A stretch of DNA of 64,000 bases from Alentia gelatinosa (Eukaryota; Annelida; Polychaeta; Phyllodocida; Polynoidae): assembly GCA_950022655.1 (NCBI GenBank), contig OX465583.1:71311152-71375151 (forward strand), given 5' to 3'. The notes below the pieces were generated by a model. The model was not told the origin of the DNA. It worked only from the letters and a program-made list of their open reading frames with translations, and did not search any database. The translations under genes and the position numbers were made by a program. Position 1 is the stretch's first letter; the number at the start of each line of letters is the position of its first letter. Shown one piece after another: positions 62,401-63,736 of the stretch.

Positions 62401-62631
62401 TGGTTATCCCCGGACTACAGTGGCTCTTTCTTACACTATCCTGGTGGATGATGACGGAACTAGCAATCACTCTGTGCCCTGTAGGAGTCCTCAATGCTTT
62501 TCTCACCGCTGCCCGTGTGTCCGCAGGGCATCCCCGGCTTGGACGCACCGTGCCCCGTCGGGCCGGACGGGTTGCCGCTACCAGGGTGTGGGTGGAAGTT
62601 GCCCCCGGAGGTAACATGTCGCCGCTGTTAG
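6252..62631 (+). CDS. MACIT-like (collagen XIII/XXIII/XXV-type) collagen alpha chain, multi-exon, 5' end not seen
   Basis: Span of a single collagen gene of which 33 exons were placed by eye (listed separately). Every exon is bounded by AG/GT, is a multiple of three long and starts on a codon boundary; nearly all collagenous ones start with a whole Gly codon. Exons total 2712 nt including the stop. Order: COL1 with interruptions, charged NC insert, COL2, 26-residue NC segment with two Cys, COL3, C-terminal peptide with DAPCPxGxDGLPxxGC. This plan and tail fit transmembrane collagens XIII/XXIII/XXV (type II membrane proteins, trimeric, with ectodomains that can be shed); the family assignment rests on layout and on recall of the tail motif. 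The cytoplasmic/transmembrane N-terminus and promoter were not found. Collagen IV is disfavoured because no double NC1 domain follows. Short exons may have been missed in the longer introns, for example 32.3-36.1, 48.7-52.3 and 55.7-60.2 kb. Confidence 0.72.
6737..7013. mobile_element. Non-autonomous element with TTATCTCACCCC end, copy at 6.7-7.0 kb
   Basis: Begins gaggaaacctatga, with the inverted partner tcataggtttcc near 6860, followed by a second inverted pair: ttatctcaccccc near 6875 and ggggtgagataa at its right end. Homologous copies are at 25730-26012, 27123-27424 and, reversed, at 35334-35633 and 48093-48391. The core around tagtaattcacaag is palindromic. No ORF. Confidence 0.65.
8613..8648 (+). 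CDS. Collagen exon 2 (COL1), 36 nt
   Basis: Acceptor tatttccag, donor gtgagt. Reads [12 protein letters not shown], uninterrupted Gly-X-Y, phase 0. The following intron is only 190 bp. Confidence 0.88.
8839..8874 (+). CDS. Collagen exon 3 (COL1), 36 nt
   Basis: Acceptor cttcacag, donor gtaagt (perfect consensus). Reads [12 protein letters not shown], phase 0. A 41-bp minisatellite starts about 16 bp into the next intron. Confidence 0.88.
8891..9664. repeat. 41-bp minisatellite, about 19 units
   Basis: Tandem units of the form acaaaccagtttaccatact followed by aaacctgtacaatatcatcat. The right half is nearly perfect; the left units are more divergent and of varied length. The long open frame across it is a by-product of the repeat, not a gene. 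It lies in the intron between exons 3 and 4. Confidence 0.9.
9670..10065. repeat. Dispersed 'gagactcatgtacc' family member
   Basis: Shares aatggcgaatttaattcaca, caggattctgtacc, gacaattccaggg and gtctcaggggaatggaa with 14340-14775, 17385-17570 and 3690-4000. A poly-G run (9911-9922) lies within it. No credible coding region. Confidence 0.6.
11164..11235 (+). CDS. Collagen exon 4 (COL1), 72 nt
   Basis: Acceptor ttcttgcag, donor gtaaag. Eight perfect triplets starting [13 protein letters not shown] and ending GAPGNK, phase 0. The next exon starts a non-helical stretch. Confidence 0.9.
11476..11880. mobile_element. Inverted-repeat element, about 405 bp
   Basis: Left end taaagcccaatacaaatcta plus ccg (11476-11498) matches the reverse complement of 11858-11880 at 22 of 23 bases. 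A divergent relative lies at 42284-42450, sharing accaactagggccgactcc and cgaaatcggtagatgtg. No transposase ORF, so non-autonomous. Confidence 0.75.
11960..12031 (+). CDS. Collagen-gene exon 5, interruption exon, 72 nt
   Basis: Acceptor tattttcag, donor gtagat. Starts [13 protein letters not shown] and ends GYAEVIMIK, so it carries almost no Gly-X-Y and interrupts the helix of COL1. Phase 0, and same length as exons 4 and 7. Its end (V-I-M-I-K before a Gly exon) resembles the ends of exons 6 and 7. Confidence 0.68.
12829..13150. repeat. Dispersed repeat shared with 22540-22860
   Basis: Both copies contain tatccacctaatat-like starts, aaaaggtggataataaat, caatatagactrgtttcaga and ttgactctacgcaatatcct. 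Overlapping short ORFs are noise. Confidence 0.6.
13561..13880. mobile_element. Non-autonomous element shared with 23037-23397
   Basis: Inverted ends ggttccaccaacacaatca and tgtgtgttgatggaacc. The second copy starts ggttctaccaacaaac and ends gtgtgttggtgtaacc. Interior shares tgctgtggtatatcttggta and aatgcatcat-like segments. No ORF of note. Confidence 0.65.
14226..14775. repeat. Large palindromic member of the 'gagactcatgtacc' family
   Basis: Starts taaagtgggattcacacgaa and ends ccaccgtgtgaatcccattta, an inverted pair of about 20 bp about 550 bp apart. This suggests the complete element of the family seen in pieces at 3.2, 9.7 and 17.4 kb. Confidence 0.65.
14915..15114. mobile_element. 200-bp palindromic element with 26-bp perfect ends
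   Basis: Left end 14915-14940 (aaggcctgtttccattggcc gacgaa) is the exact reverse complement of 15089-15114. Related, more decayed copies occur at about 15830-16230, 17880-18250, 23810-24140 and 28300-28670, recognised by gtttccattggc, ccgactgtagatcggtg and gccaatggaaa. Probably a mariner-like MITE. Confidence 0.8.
15772..15801 (+). CDS. Collagen-gene exon 6, interruption exon, 30 nt
   Basis: Acceptor tttatttgcag, donor gtgggt. Reads [10 protein letters not shown], phase 0. Interruptions with an aromatic residue and a Lys before the next Gly are common in non-fibrillar collagens. Short, so less certain than its neighbours, but frame, splice sites and ending agree with exons 5 and 7. Confidence 0.62.
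17764..17835 (+). CDS. Collagen exon 7 (COL1, half helical), 72 nt
   Basis: Acceptor ttgttgcag, donor gtaaca. Starts [13 protein letters not shown] (helical) and ends [11 protein letters not shown] (non-helical), phase 0. The tail parallels EVITLK of exon 6 and EVIMIK of exon 5. Confidence 0.82.
18860..19130. repeat. Dispersed repeat, copy 1 of 3
   Basis: Shares gttgctcctggaaatgta, ttgaatatagatggcgacat, agttatgatgtgatctgcaa and tttcgacctcgggtcgct with 29045-29310 and 47524-47768. Function unknown; no coding potential. Confidence 0.7.
19232..19330 (+). CDS. Collagen exon 8 (COL1), 99 nt
   Basis: Acceptor catcactag, donor gtaaga. Eleven triplets in register, starting [13 protein letters not shown] and ending GPQGKL, phase 0. 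A TTA microsatellite starts about 11 bp after the donor. Confidence 0.92.
19342..19451. repeat. Imperfect (TTA)n microsatellite
   Basis: About 110 bp of tta/att/atc trinucleotides immediately downstream of exon 8. Reading frames over it are low-complexity Ile/Asn and not genes. Confidence 0.92.
19944..19970 (+). CDS. Collagen exon 9 (COL1), 27 nt
   Basis: Acceptor catttccag, donor gtgagt. Reads GPQGPPGDP, three perfect triplets, phase 0. Confidence 0.87.
21793..22207. mobile_element. TTAA-flanked non-autonomous element, copy 1
   Basis: TTAA then aggcatatctgacaattt at the left; aattgtaggatatgcct then TTAA at the right. Other copies: 38838-39369 and 63240-63736, plus a partial one from 43583. 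Interior shares aaaacccatgtcattctcc and agatggcgccac. A TTAA site and short inverted ends suggest a piggyBac-type MITE; no transposase seen. Confidence 0.75.
22246..22281 (+). CDS. Collagen exon 10 (COL1), 36 nt
   Basis: Acceptor cattgtag, donor gtcagt. Reads [12 protein letters not shown], phase 0. Confidence 0.87.
23037..23397. mobile_element. Second copy of the 13561-13880 element
   Basis: See 13561. The copies share tgctgtggtatatcttggta, aaaacctagcaagatttagc and cacaggtgcttaaccagacc, with drift between them. Confidence 0.6.
24437..24499 (+). CDS. Collagen exon 11 (COL1), 63 nt
   Basis: Acceptor ctcaacag, donor gttggc (weak, so possibly alternatively spliced). Seven triplets, starting [10 protein letters not shown] and ending GFPGPQ, phase 0. 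Confidence 0.88.
25140..25286 (+). CDS. Collagen exon 12 (COL1), 147 nt, GC-rich
   Basis: Acceptor tgtgtgtag, donor gtaggt. 49 residues. The second triplet is A-I-N (GCA where GGA is expected), then runs helical with [16 protein letters not shown], and ends NGEAIGIT, a second irregularity. GC-rich third positions contrast with the AT-rich introns. Phase 0. Confidence 0.92.
25730..26012. mobile_element. TTATCTCACCCC-type element, copy at 25.7-26.0 kb
   Basis: Shares the palindromic core (caattcacaaggcgaagccg, cgtgaatta) and the ends of the 6737-7013 copy. The right end reads gggtgagat, after a G run. Confidence 0.65.
26080..26148 (+). CDS. Collagen exon 13 (COL1), 69 nt
   Basis: Acceptor gttgtaacag, donor gtgggt. 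23 residues starting [12 protein letters not shown]: a two-residue unit (GE) interrupts the register. Ends GVKGEM. Phase 0. Confidence 0.9.
26502..26555 (+). CDS. Collagen exon 14 (COL1), 54 nt
   Basis: Acceptor ttcactag, donor gtttgt (weak). Reads [18 protein letters not shown], six perfect triplets; 54 nt is the classic collagen exon size. Phase 0. Confidence 0.88.
26698..26910. mobile_element. Palindromic element shared with 34783-34987
   Basis: Carries agaaacgcactgatttc, attgccaacacaaaatggcg and, inverted, tgtgttggtgattctggaaa, ttgctgcgtttctc. The 34.8 kb copy has clearer arms (cgccaacacaatatggcatg and tattttgtgttggcg). Confidence 0.65.
27123..27424. mobile_element. TTATCTCACCCC-type element, copy at 27.1-27.4 kb
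   Basis: Starts gaggaaacctatgaaag, has the palindrome gtaattcacaaggcgaagcc / gcgtgaattac, then tttatctcaccc, and ends aataccagggctgagataa. Same family as 6737. Confidence 0.65.
27829..27944. repeat. Imperfect 115-bp palindrome
   Basis: gagcccatacggatggccat ... ggccatctgcacgggctc, with inner arms tcatttgatgaaaaaatatg and catatttattcatcaaatga. Single copy as far as I can see. Fold-back element. Confidence 0.7.
29045..29310. repeat. Dispersed repeat, copy 2 of 3
   Basis: Second copy of the family at 18860-19130: the segment ttgaatatagatggcgacat agttatgatgtgat is nearly unchanged. Confidence 0.7.
29794..30227. repeat. Two adjacent copies of a 'cctagattattcaacaggcc' element
   Basis: Each copy is about 215 bp with inverted ends (ggggcctgttgaataatcta and its complement) and interior acccttttctgta, gtccataaggtcgtcc, tgggtctctatggcat. 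Other copies: 49135-49353, 59713-59913, a partial at 39645-39800 and a divergent one at 16568-16770. Confidence 0.75.
30521..30838 (+). CDS. Collagen exon 15 (COL1), 318 nt, contains RGDS
   Basis: Acceptor cacttgcag, donor gtgagt. 106 residues, the longest collagenous exon. It is mostly Gly-X-Y with interruptions at [16 protein letters not shown] and GDDGKGERG. The last interruption is followed at once by RGDS (30737-30748), a canonical integrin-recognition tetrapeptide. Many PGLPG/PGEPG units follow, ending [11 protein letters not shown]-rich codon use, unlike the flanking introns. The length suggests fusion of several ancestral small exons by intron loss. Phase 0. Confidence 0.95.
32197..32316 (+). 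CDS. Collagen exon 16 (end of COL1), 120 nt
   Basis: Acceptor ggtttgtag, donor gtaaac. 40 residues: [10 protein letters not shown], a non-helical acidic stretch [15 protein letters not shown], then [15 protein letters not shown]. Phase 0. It precedes the long charged exon 17. Confidence 0.9.
32340..32830. repeat. Inverted arrays of 'gaccgatggcacc'
   Basis: Several copies of gaccgatggca(cc) between 32361 and 32470 face several copies of ggtgccatcagtccagg (its near complement) between 32640 and 32800, with unique-looking sequence between. Could fold into alternative hairpins. Probably a MITE whose ends are internally repeated. Confidence 0.75.
34783..34987. mobile_element. Palindromic element, clearer copy
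   Basis: Left arm gggacacaccaagctagaaa ... cgccaacacaatatggcatg tatgtgagatgttatttcat; right arm begins atgaaataacatctcacata and ends gcttggtgtgtctccagc. Arms exceed 60 bp with few mismatches. Related to 26698-26910. Confidence 0.8.
35012..35317. mobile_element. Palindromic 'cataagatctcacactct' element, copy 1
   Basis: Starts cacccctctcataagatctc and ends gagatcttatgagaggggtg. Inner inverted segments include gagaagaattcttaacga and its complement. Copies at 37541-37810 and 45613-45891. It is followed directly by a reversed TTATCTCACCCC element, so two families are abutted. Confidence 0.82.
35334..35633. mobile_element. TTATCTCACCCC-type element, reversed copy
   Basis: Left end catctcacccctggtattt, right end ctttcataggtttcctc, i.e. 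the complement of 6737-7013. The palindromic core cacgcggctttgccttgtga is present. Confidence 0.7.
36110..36580 (+). CDS. Exon 17: charged non-collagenous insert (NC2-like), 471 nt
   Basis: An open GC-rich frame preceded by gccgcgtgcag and, in phase 0, ended by a donor candidate gttagc at 36581 (alternative: gtggag at 36665). The 157 residues begin with an amphipathic stretch [17 protein letters not shown] (1-17), possibly coiled coil. Then come a Gly-rich linker (34-40), [20 protein letters not shown] (54-73), an Arg/Glu segment, [10 protein letters not shown] (111-120), whose RGKR fits a furin-type R-X-K-R site, and an acidic tail with [13 protein letters not shown] (127-139), resembling a tyrosine-sulfation context. 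Phase, length divisible by three, codon bias and position between COL1 and COL2 support membership of the collagen gene. It has no in-frame ATG near its start. The acceptor's pyrimidine tract is poor, so a separate gene or pseudogene is possible. Confidence 0.6.
36700..36935 (-). mobile_element. tRNA-derived SINE (head at 36855-36935)
   Basis: On the - strand an A-box-like TGGCTAAGTGG (36912-36922) lies about 33 bp before a B-box-like GGTTCAAACCC (36868-36878), the usual spacing of an RNA polymerase III promoter. The predicted tRNA-like part lacks clean acceptor pairing, so it is not called as a functional tRNA. The SINE body would extend left; its end was not determined. Confidence 0.6.
37541..37810. 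mobile_element. Palindromic 'cataagatctcacactct' element, copy 2
   Basis: Starts ctctcataagatctcacact and ends gtgagatcttatgagagggg, with the interior gattcctataatctcaatga shared with copies 1 and 3. Confidence 0.8.
38476..38547 (+). CDS. Collagen exon 18 (start of COL2), 72 nt
   Basis: Acceptor aattttcag, donor gtacta. Eight triplets starting [13 protein letters not shown] and ending GDRGRRGKK, phase 0. The basic end could bind heparan sulfate. Confidence 0.92.
38838..39369. mobile_element. TTAA-type element, copy 2
   Basis: Left end aaggcatatcggacaac (TTCA instead of TTAA), right end aattgtccgatatgcct followed by TTAA. Contains the complete interior seen in copies 1 and 3. Confidence 0.75.
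39461..39568 (+). CDS. Collagen exon 19 (COL2), 108 nt
   Basis: Acceptor ggtgttttag, donor gtaaaa. Twelve perfect triplets, starting [16 protein letters not shown] and ending GLPGPQ, phase 0. 108 is twice 54. Confidence 0.94.
40048..40119 (+). CDS. Collagen exon 20 (COL2), 72 nt
   Basis: Acceptor ggtctcgcag, donor gtaagt. Eight perfect triplets, starting [16 protein letters not shown] and ending GPHGPP, phase 0. Confidence 0.94.
41128..41275. mobile_element. Palindromic 'gtggacaggcggctgtaaac' element, copy 1
   Basis: ttgtggacaggcggctgtaa ... ttacagagccgcctgtccgc, with central tacacgagcgctagctcgtg. Copies at 62032-62155 and, decayed, 44560-44700; all are followed by ttattatccatctttt-like sequence or an equivalent. 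Confidence 0.75.
42284..42450. repeat. Fragment related to the 11476-11880 element
   Basis: Shares ggtttcactaatt.ttggctgacc, accaactagggccgactcc, aggatgcctcgcctgagac and cgaaatcggtagatgtg. The left arm is missing. Confidence 0.65.
43010..43305. mobile_element. Palindromic element, copy 2 of the 4090-4375 family
   Basis: Aligns with 4090-4375 over the core (aagttttggtcaaagcca ... ttggccaaaacaagttgctt) and the tail ending aaaataccaggggtgagata. Confidence 0.7.
43443..43532 (+). CDS. Collagen exon 21 (COL2), 90 nt
   Basis: Acceptor cctctaacag, donor gtgagt. Ten perfect triplets, starting [13 protein letters not shown] and ending GPPGLPGPP, phase 0. Confidence 0.94.
44167..44205 (+). CDS. Collagen exon 22 (COL2), 39 nt
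   Basis: Acceptor ttcctaacag, donor gtaagt. Reads [13 protein letters not shown], with irregular register, phase 0. Joined to exon 23 it makes 72 nt, the size shared by exons 4, 5, 7, 18, 20 and 29. Confidence 0.83.
44432..44464 (+). CDS. Collagen exon 23 (COL2), 33 nt
   Basis: Acceptor actccttag, donor gtaaga. Reads [11 protein letters not shown], a collagenous exon that does not begin with Gly. The interruption GEG-IP spans the exon 22/23 junction. Phase 0. Confidence 0.83.
45613..45891. mobile_element. Palindromic 'cataagatctcacactct' element, copy 3
   Basis: Starts cacccctctcataagatctc and ends gcgtgagatcttatgagaag. Interior attcccgctaggt, gattataggaatctt is in the opposite orientation to copy 2. 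Confidence 0.8.
46915..46950 (+). CDS. Collagen exon 24 (end of COL2), 36 nt
   Basis: Acceptor ctttttttccag, donor gtaaat. Reads [12 protein letters not shown], phase 0. Only 123 bp before the NC exon 25. Confidence 0.9.
47074..47151 (+). CDS. Exon 25: short non-collagenous segment with two Cys (NC3-like), 78 nt
   Basis: Acceptor atggttttcag, donor gtaaga. 26 residues: [13 protein letters not shown] then [13 protein letters not shown]. It has two Cys (residues 4 and 13), an N-glycosylation sequon NVT (7-9) and an amphipathic I-I-V-M-M-L helix that could help trimerise. It separates COL2 and COL3 as NC3 does in MACIT collagens. No Gly-X-Y. Phase 0. Confidence 0.85.
47524..47768. repeat. Dispersed repeat, copy 3 of 3
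   Basis: Third copy of the 18860 family (gttgctccagtaatatc, agatggcgacatacttatga, tttcgacctcaggtcgct). Confidence 0.7.
48000..48035 (+). CDS. Collagen exon 26 (start of COL3), 36 nt
   Basis: Acceptor ccgacatcag, donor gtgaga. Reads [12 protein letters not shown], phase 0. Confidence 0.9.
48093..48391. mobile_element. TTATCTCACCCC-type element, second reversed copy
   Basis: Left end atcttacccctcgtatttt, right end aaactttcataggttttctc; the core cattcatgcggcttcgcctt gtga is recognisable. Confidence 0.65.
48670..48714 (+). CDS. Collagen exon 27 (COL3), 45 nt
   Basis: Acceptor caatttctag, donor gtaagt. Reads [15 protein letters not shown], phase 0. Confidence 0.92.
49135..49353. repeat. Copy of the 'cctagattattcaacaggcc' element
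   Basis: Starts ggggggcgtttaataatcta, ends cctagattattcaacgggcc. Same family as 29794-30227. Confidence 0.75.
49423..50503. mobile_element. Outer element of a nested pair
   Basis: Ends ggctagcccccacctaccac and, inverted, gtggtaggtgggggccggcc about 1.08 kb apart. Interior reads repeat variants of cacgattctggtcccgata. A second palindromic element (49994-50443) is inserted inside. Distant relatives: 45258-45490 and 60726-61100. Confidence 0.75.
49994..50443. mobile_element. Inner nested palindromic element, 29-bp perfect arms
   Basis: 50002-50030 (gcgtccaccaaccacgacaa ggctacgac) is the exact reverse complement of 50407-50435. Between them ctacgac/gtcgtag and ccttgtcg motifs recur many times. 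The ORFs over it (e.g. 49885-50313) are repeat translations. Confidence 0.82.
51237..52027. mobile_element. 790-bp inverted-repeat element
   Basis: Left end ggccctgtttttcagtcacg acaa (51237-51260); right end 52004-52027 is its reverse complement at 23 of 24 bases. No transposase ORF. Related internal segments (cacttcccgtaggagttgag; cttcaacacgag; atataacctataatcgt) occur twice inside, suggesting an internal duplication. Confidence 0.78.
52326..52385 (+). CDS. Collagen exon 28 (COL3), 60 nt
   Basis: Acceptor gtcatgtag, donor gtaagt. Reads [10 protein letters not shown] then [10 protein letters not shown]: an extra pair of residues breaks the register. Phase 0. Confidence 0.9.
53320..53391 (+). 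CDS. Collagen exon 29 (COL3), 72 nt
   Basis: Acceptor tttttaaag, donor gtgagt. Eight perfect triplets, starting [14 protein letters not shown] and ending GSIGPM, phase 0. Confidence 0.93.
54326..54343 (+). CDS. Collagen micro-exon 30 (COL3), 18 nt
   Basis: Acceptor attcgtgtag, donor gtaaga. Reads GVPGPT, phase 0. Very short, but frame, Gly-X-Y and both splice sites agree. Confidence 0.7.
54829..54880. repeat. (TA)n microsatellite
   Basis: Mostly perfect TA dinucleotides with a TATATG break, preceded by (tctata)n. A shorter TA run is at 54471-54492. Confidence 0.9.
55662..55697 (+). CDS. Collagen exon 31 (COL3), 36 nt
   Basis: Acceptor gtttctttcag, donor gtgagt. Reads [12 protein letters not shown], phase 0. 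Confidence 0.92.
55918..56690. mobile_element. Element with arrayed 'ccccgcgtaagcggacac' ends
   Basis: Starts cagtggaaccccgcctaacg after a TA run, followed by at least four copies of accccgcgtaagcgg(a/t/c)c. Further copies lie at 56055-56180 and, near the right end, 56641-56690. The cagtggaacc start is like ends of pogo/Tigger-type DNA transposons (from memory). Internal 56200-56430 holds no convincing ORF. A fragment with ataagcggacactttggccc lies at 41046. Confidence 0.55.
56706..56865. repeat. Long (TA)n tract
   Basis: Almost continuous TA with tacatgtatata variants. It directly abuts the right terminal repeat of the YR retrotransposon at 56866, and TA repeats also abut its other end at 58892, so the element inserted in a TA repeat. 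Confidence 0.92.
56866..56949 (-). repeat. B2 split direct repeat (84 bp)
   Basis: Identical to B1 (57166-57249): aagttacggctaacggtctg to gaaatatagacaacaccag on the + strand. It forms the outer end of the element. Confidence 0.93.
56962..57165 (-). repeat. A2 split direct repeat (204 bp)
   Basis: Identical to A1 (58688-58891), from aaaatcaaaactatttccc to gtgtataatagtacat on the + strand. Confidence 0.93.
57166..57249 (-). repeat. B1 split direct repeat (84 bp)
   Basis: Sits between the recombinase ORF and A2, and is identical to B2. Confidence 0.93.
57284..58231 (-). CDS. Tyrosine recombinase of the YR retrotransposon
   Basis: 315 residues to the stop, counted from a TTG. The true start is unknown; the frame stays open upstream to a stop near 58328, so it may be entered by frameshift or splicing from the RNase H frame. 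N-terminal SAM-like half (about 1-110), then a catalytic half with the expected residues: Arg in [11 protein letters not shown] (R143/R147), Lys in [10 protein letters not shown] (K178), H-x-x-R in THSIRHGG (H258, R261), His in RGHWKS (H283) and the nucleophile Tyr in VENYIHD (Y292). No stops or frameshifts, so it looks functional. In this class the recombinase integrates the circular DNA copy. It ends 34 bp before B1. Confidence 0.9.
   Translation of the reverse strand: MIVLESRQSFLQKSAISENTRKTRQGQIKCYSRFCESYEITPFPATPRSCSLFVSFLSEKMKPVSIKNYLSAVNFQQKSLGFTPLVGNFMVSQTVKGIERLFSTPLVEKYPLTPEDLLGIFKFLDLSVYNDLVFWSALVLGFRALLRISHLVDSNHTLRVSDVSFPDGNLFLTIRSSKTSQFGKVPVSTYLGKIQGSPLCPVPNIRRMLASRVSFPHQYLFLEESQGKMYKLNYQSFNSKLKFLASKIGLDESRVSTHSIRHGGATFLSRVGLSLNDIQKRGHWKSKVVENYIHDTVSVILEKDLSVSNFLKELS
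58125..58418 (-). pseudogene. C-terminal remnant of RT-RNase H
   Basis: The stretch [19 protein letters not shown] matches the end of retroelement RNase H domains (IPxxxNxxADxLSR). Only this tail remains; the RT and most of RNase H are gone. The frame overlaps the recombinase frame by about 100 bp. The N-terminal residues EWLRELFW lie at the deletion junction. Confidence 0.75.
58388..58684 (-). CDS. Gag-like N-terminal fragment of the YR retrotransposon
   Basis: ATG at 58684, four bases inside A1's inner edge. 98 residues: [11 protein letters not shown], a Gln/Thr/Ser-rich linker, then a Leu-rich helix [20 protein letters not shown] that could be a coiled coil. The last residues read through the deletion junction into the former RNase H region in the wrong frame. 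Identified by position only; truncated. Confidence 0.6.
   Translation of the reverse strand: MGRRKGSAAQSAQGGNLRISGGSTAVNAVPEVQQSQQPVTTAETIDQTGATQGTGSETTGIAGTRLDKLEKMLETTIQKLVDVSSKVHAWNGLGNSSG
58688..58891 (-). repeat. A1 split direct repeat (204 bp)
   Basis: 5' end of the element on the - strand; identical to A2. Expected to hold the element's promoter, though I see no clear motif. Confidence 0.93.
58915..59163 (-). CDS. Unidentified small ORF start, Cys-rich N-terminus
   Basis: ATG at 59163. About 82 residues before running into the TA repeat: [20 protein letters not shown] then SVCKF, followed by an Ala/Lys/Glu helix and a hydrophobic stretch. C8, C11, H15 and C23 could bind zinc. Not recognised. 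A GT (AAAG/gtatgg) after AGK could be a splice donor, which would make this a first exon of another element or gene. Flanked on both sides by TA microsatellite. Confidence 0.3.
59391..59505. repeat. (TA)n tract
   Basis: TA repeats with tacatgtatata interruptions, mirroring 56706-56865. Low-complexity Ile/Tyr reading frames here are artefacts. Confidence 0.9.
59713..59913. repeat. Copy of the 'cctagattattcaacaggcc' element
   Basis: Starts ggggcctgtttaataatcta and ends cctagattattaaatgggcc. Same family as 29794-30227. Confidence 0.75.
60225..60278 (+). CDS. Collagen exon 32 (COL3), 54 nt, strongly basic
   Basis: Acceptor acacttacag, donor gtaaga. Reads [18 protein letters not shown]: six perfect triplets with nine basic residues in 18. 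Likely a heparin/heparan-sulfate binding site. Phase 0. Confidence 0.94.
60418..60566. repeat. Imperfect palindrome, about 150 bp
   Basis: tagaacgacctgaccatgct ... agcatggtgggtca, with inner arms gctacaaagcgagatgggga attgttgttgt / acaacatttcccatcgagt tttgtagc. Non-coding. Confidence 0.65.
61169..61520. mobile_element. Inverted-repeat element, about 350 bp
   Basis: Left ggccgtgctccattgcaccg atccac; right gtggatcggggcaatggagc agggc, inverted with few mismatches. Interior repeats ccgat/cactgac motifs. No ORF. Confidence 0.7.
62032..62155. mobile_element. Palindromic 'gtggacaggcggctgtaaac' element, copy 2
   Basis: ttttgtggacaggtggccat ... ttacagggccgcctgtcaac, central tacacgagcgctcg. See 41128. 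Confidence 0.7.
62527..62631 (+). CDS. Exon 33: end of COL3 and C-terminal peptide (NC4-like), with stop
   Basis: Acceptor gtgtccgcag. Reads GIPG, then [20 protein letters not shown], then LPPE. If not spliced further it runs on as VTCRRC to a TAG at 62629-62631. The DAPCPxGxDGLPxxGC pattern is, from memory, the conserved C-terminal tail of collagens XIII, XXIII and XXV, where the protein ends shortly after the Trp/Lys. I therefore take this as the last exon. A gtaaca after LPPE (62611) could be a donor leading to an unseen exon; in that case the coding part ends at 62610. Confidence 0.82.
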   Translation, partial: GIPGLDAPCPVGPDGLPLPGCGWKLPPEVTCRRC

Positions 62632-62652
62632 CATGGCATGCCCCTCCCCATG

Positions 62653-62706
62653 CCTCCTCCTCCTCGTCGTGTGTCTCCCCCTCCTCCTCCTCTTCCTCCT
62701 CCTCCC
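62653..62706. repeat. (CTC/TCC)n microsatellite
   Basis: Imperfect cct/tcc repeats about 22 bp after the stop; polypyrimidine on the + strand. Confidence 0.85.
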
Positions 62707-63158
62707 GATGCACGAAAACCATCAGTTTATATATGTATACACCCGGCGTATATAGGTATGATTTTGCGTATACAAGGTAGTCTTATTTTCCGTTGTGTAT
62801 ACGCCTCATCTATAGATGTGTAAAATATATACGACCCACGTATATATGTCCCACACACGATATTTCTCTTCATATACGCTTTGCGGTAAATACAGCCACT
62901 GCGCTGACGTATAGAAGATTAAACGTGTCAATATACAGCCGATACATGCACTTACACAATGGCGTATATATGAATAAACTGGTGGTTTTCGCGCAGTGTC
63001 CCCCTCGCGATGGCTGACACCCCCTGATGGATCCATCCCCTTTAGACACTGTCCAGTCAGGTGTACTTGTGCATGTCATGTGACCAGCATGGGTCTTGGG
63101 TGTCGAGGTGTGGAGAAAATATCGGCACTGTTTCCCCAATTTTCATAGTTTCTTATCT

Positions 63159-63168
63159 AATAAATAAA
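63159..63168 (+). promoter_or_regulatory. Candidate polyadenylation signals AATAAATAAA
   Basis: Two overlapping AATAAA hexamers about 530 bp after the stop. Supported by position only; AATAAA is common in AT-rich DNA. Confidence 0.4.
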
Positions 63169-63239
63169 TATTTTATCAACATGTGTTGATCCAAAGTATG
63201 AGTATTCATCTCTATAGAGGGGATCATCCGTAAAAAACA

Positions 63240-63736
63240 TTAAAGGCATATCCTACAATTTACAAAGGCGCCACCTGGTGATTTTAAAATAATGGCAATT
63301 ATCAGTCAAAACTAACTCTTTCTTATTCATTCTAATTCTAGATGAGTAGATTTTTAATGTTTTGTCCAGTTTTTCCAATTAACATTTGCTCGATTTACAT
63401 AAGAAACGTACGGAAAATATGGTTTTCTTCAATTTTCCACAAAACAAGATCGGTGACCTATGATTTTTAAAACTTAAATGCATAGTACTATACATCTACT
63501 ATATTCTGAAGAAAATGACATGGGTTTTACTATGTGATAAGCAACTCCTTCGAATTTCCTTATATTTTATTTTAAAATTATTATAATATTGATTTCTAAA
63601 TCAAAAACTAGCATGGTAACCCCCGATTTTTAAATTATATATGTGTACTACAACACTAAGAGATCATATTAAAATTTCAGGAAAATGACATGGGTAAATG
63701 ACATTTTTCAAGCCCGATTGTCCGATATGCCTTTAA
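63240..63736. mobile_element. TTAA-type element, copy 3
   Basis: TTAA at 63240-63243 followed by aggcatatcctacaattta; right end gattgtccgatatgccttta with TTAA at 63733-63736. Interior in opposite orientation to copy 2 (gcgccacctggtgatttt near the left end). Confidence 0.78.

Larger units (their letters stand above)
62632..63185 (+). other. Probable 3' untranslated region
   Basis: Follows the stop codon. Contains a (CTC)n tract (62653-62706), gtatatatgtatac-type sequences and a pair of overlapping AATAAA signals (63159-63168). The end of the transcript is not defined. Confidence 0.5.

Noticed and set aside
6252..62631. Type IV collagen
   Set aside because: Interruptions are similar, but exons begin with whole Gly codons and no C-terminal double NC1 domain follows; the tail motif fits the transmembrane collagens better.
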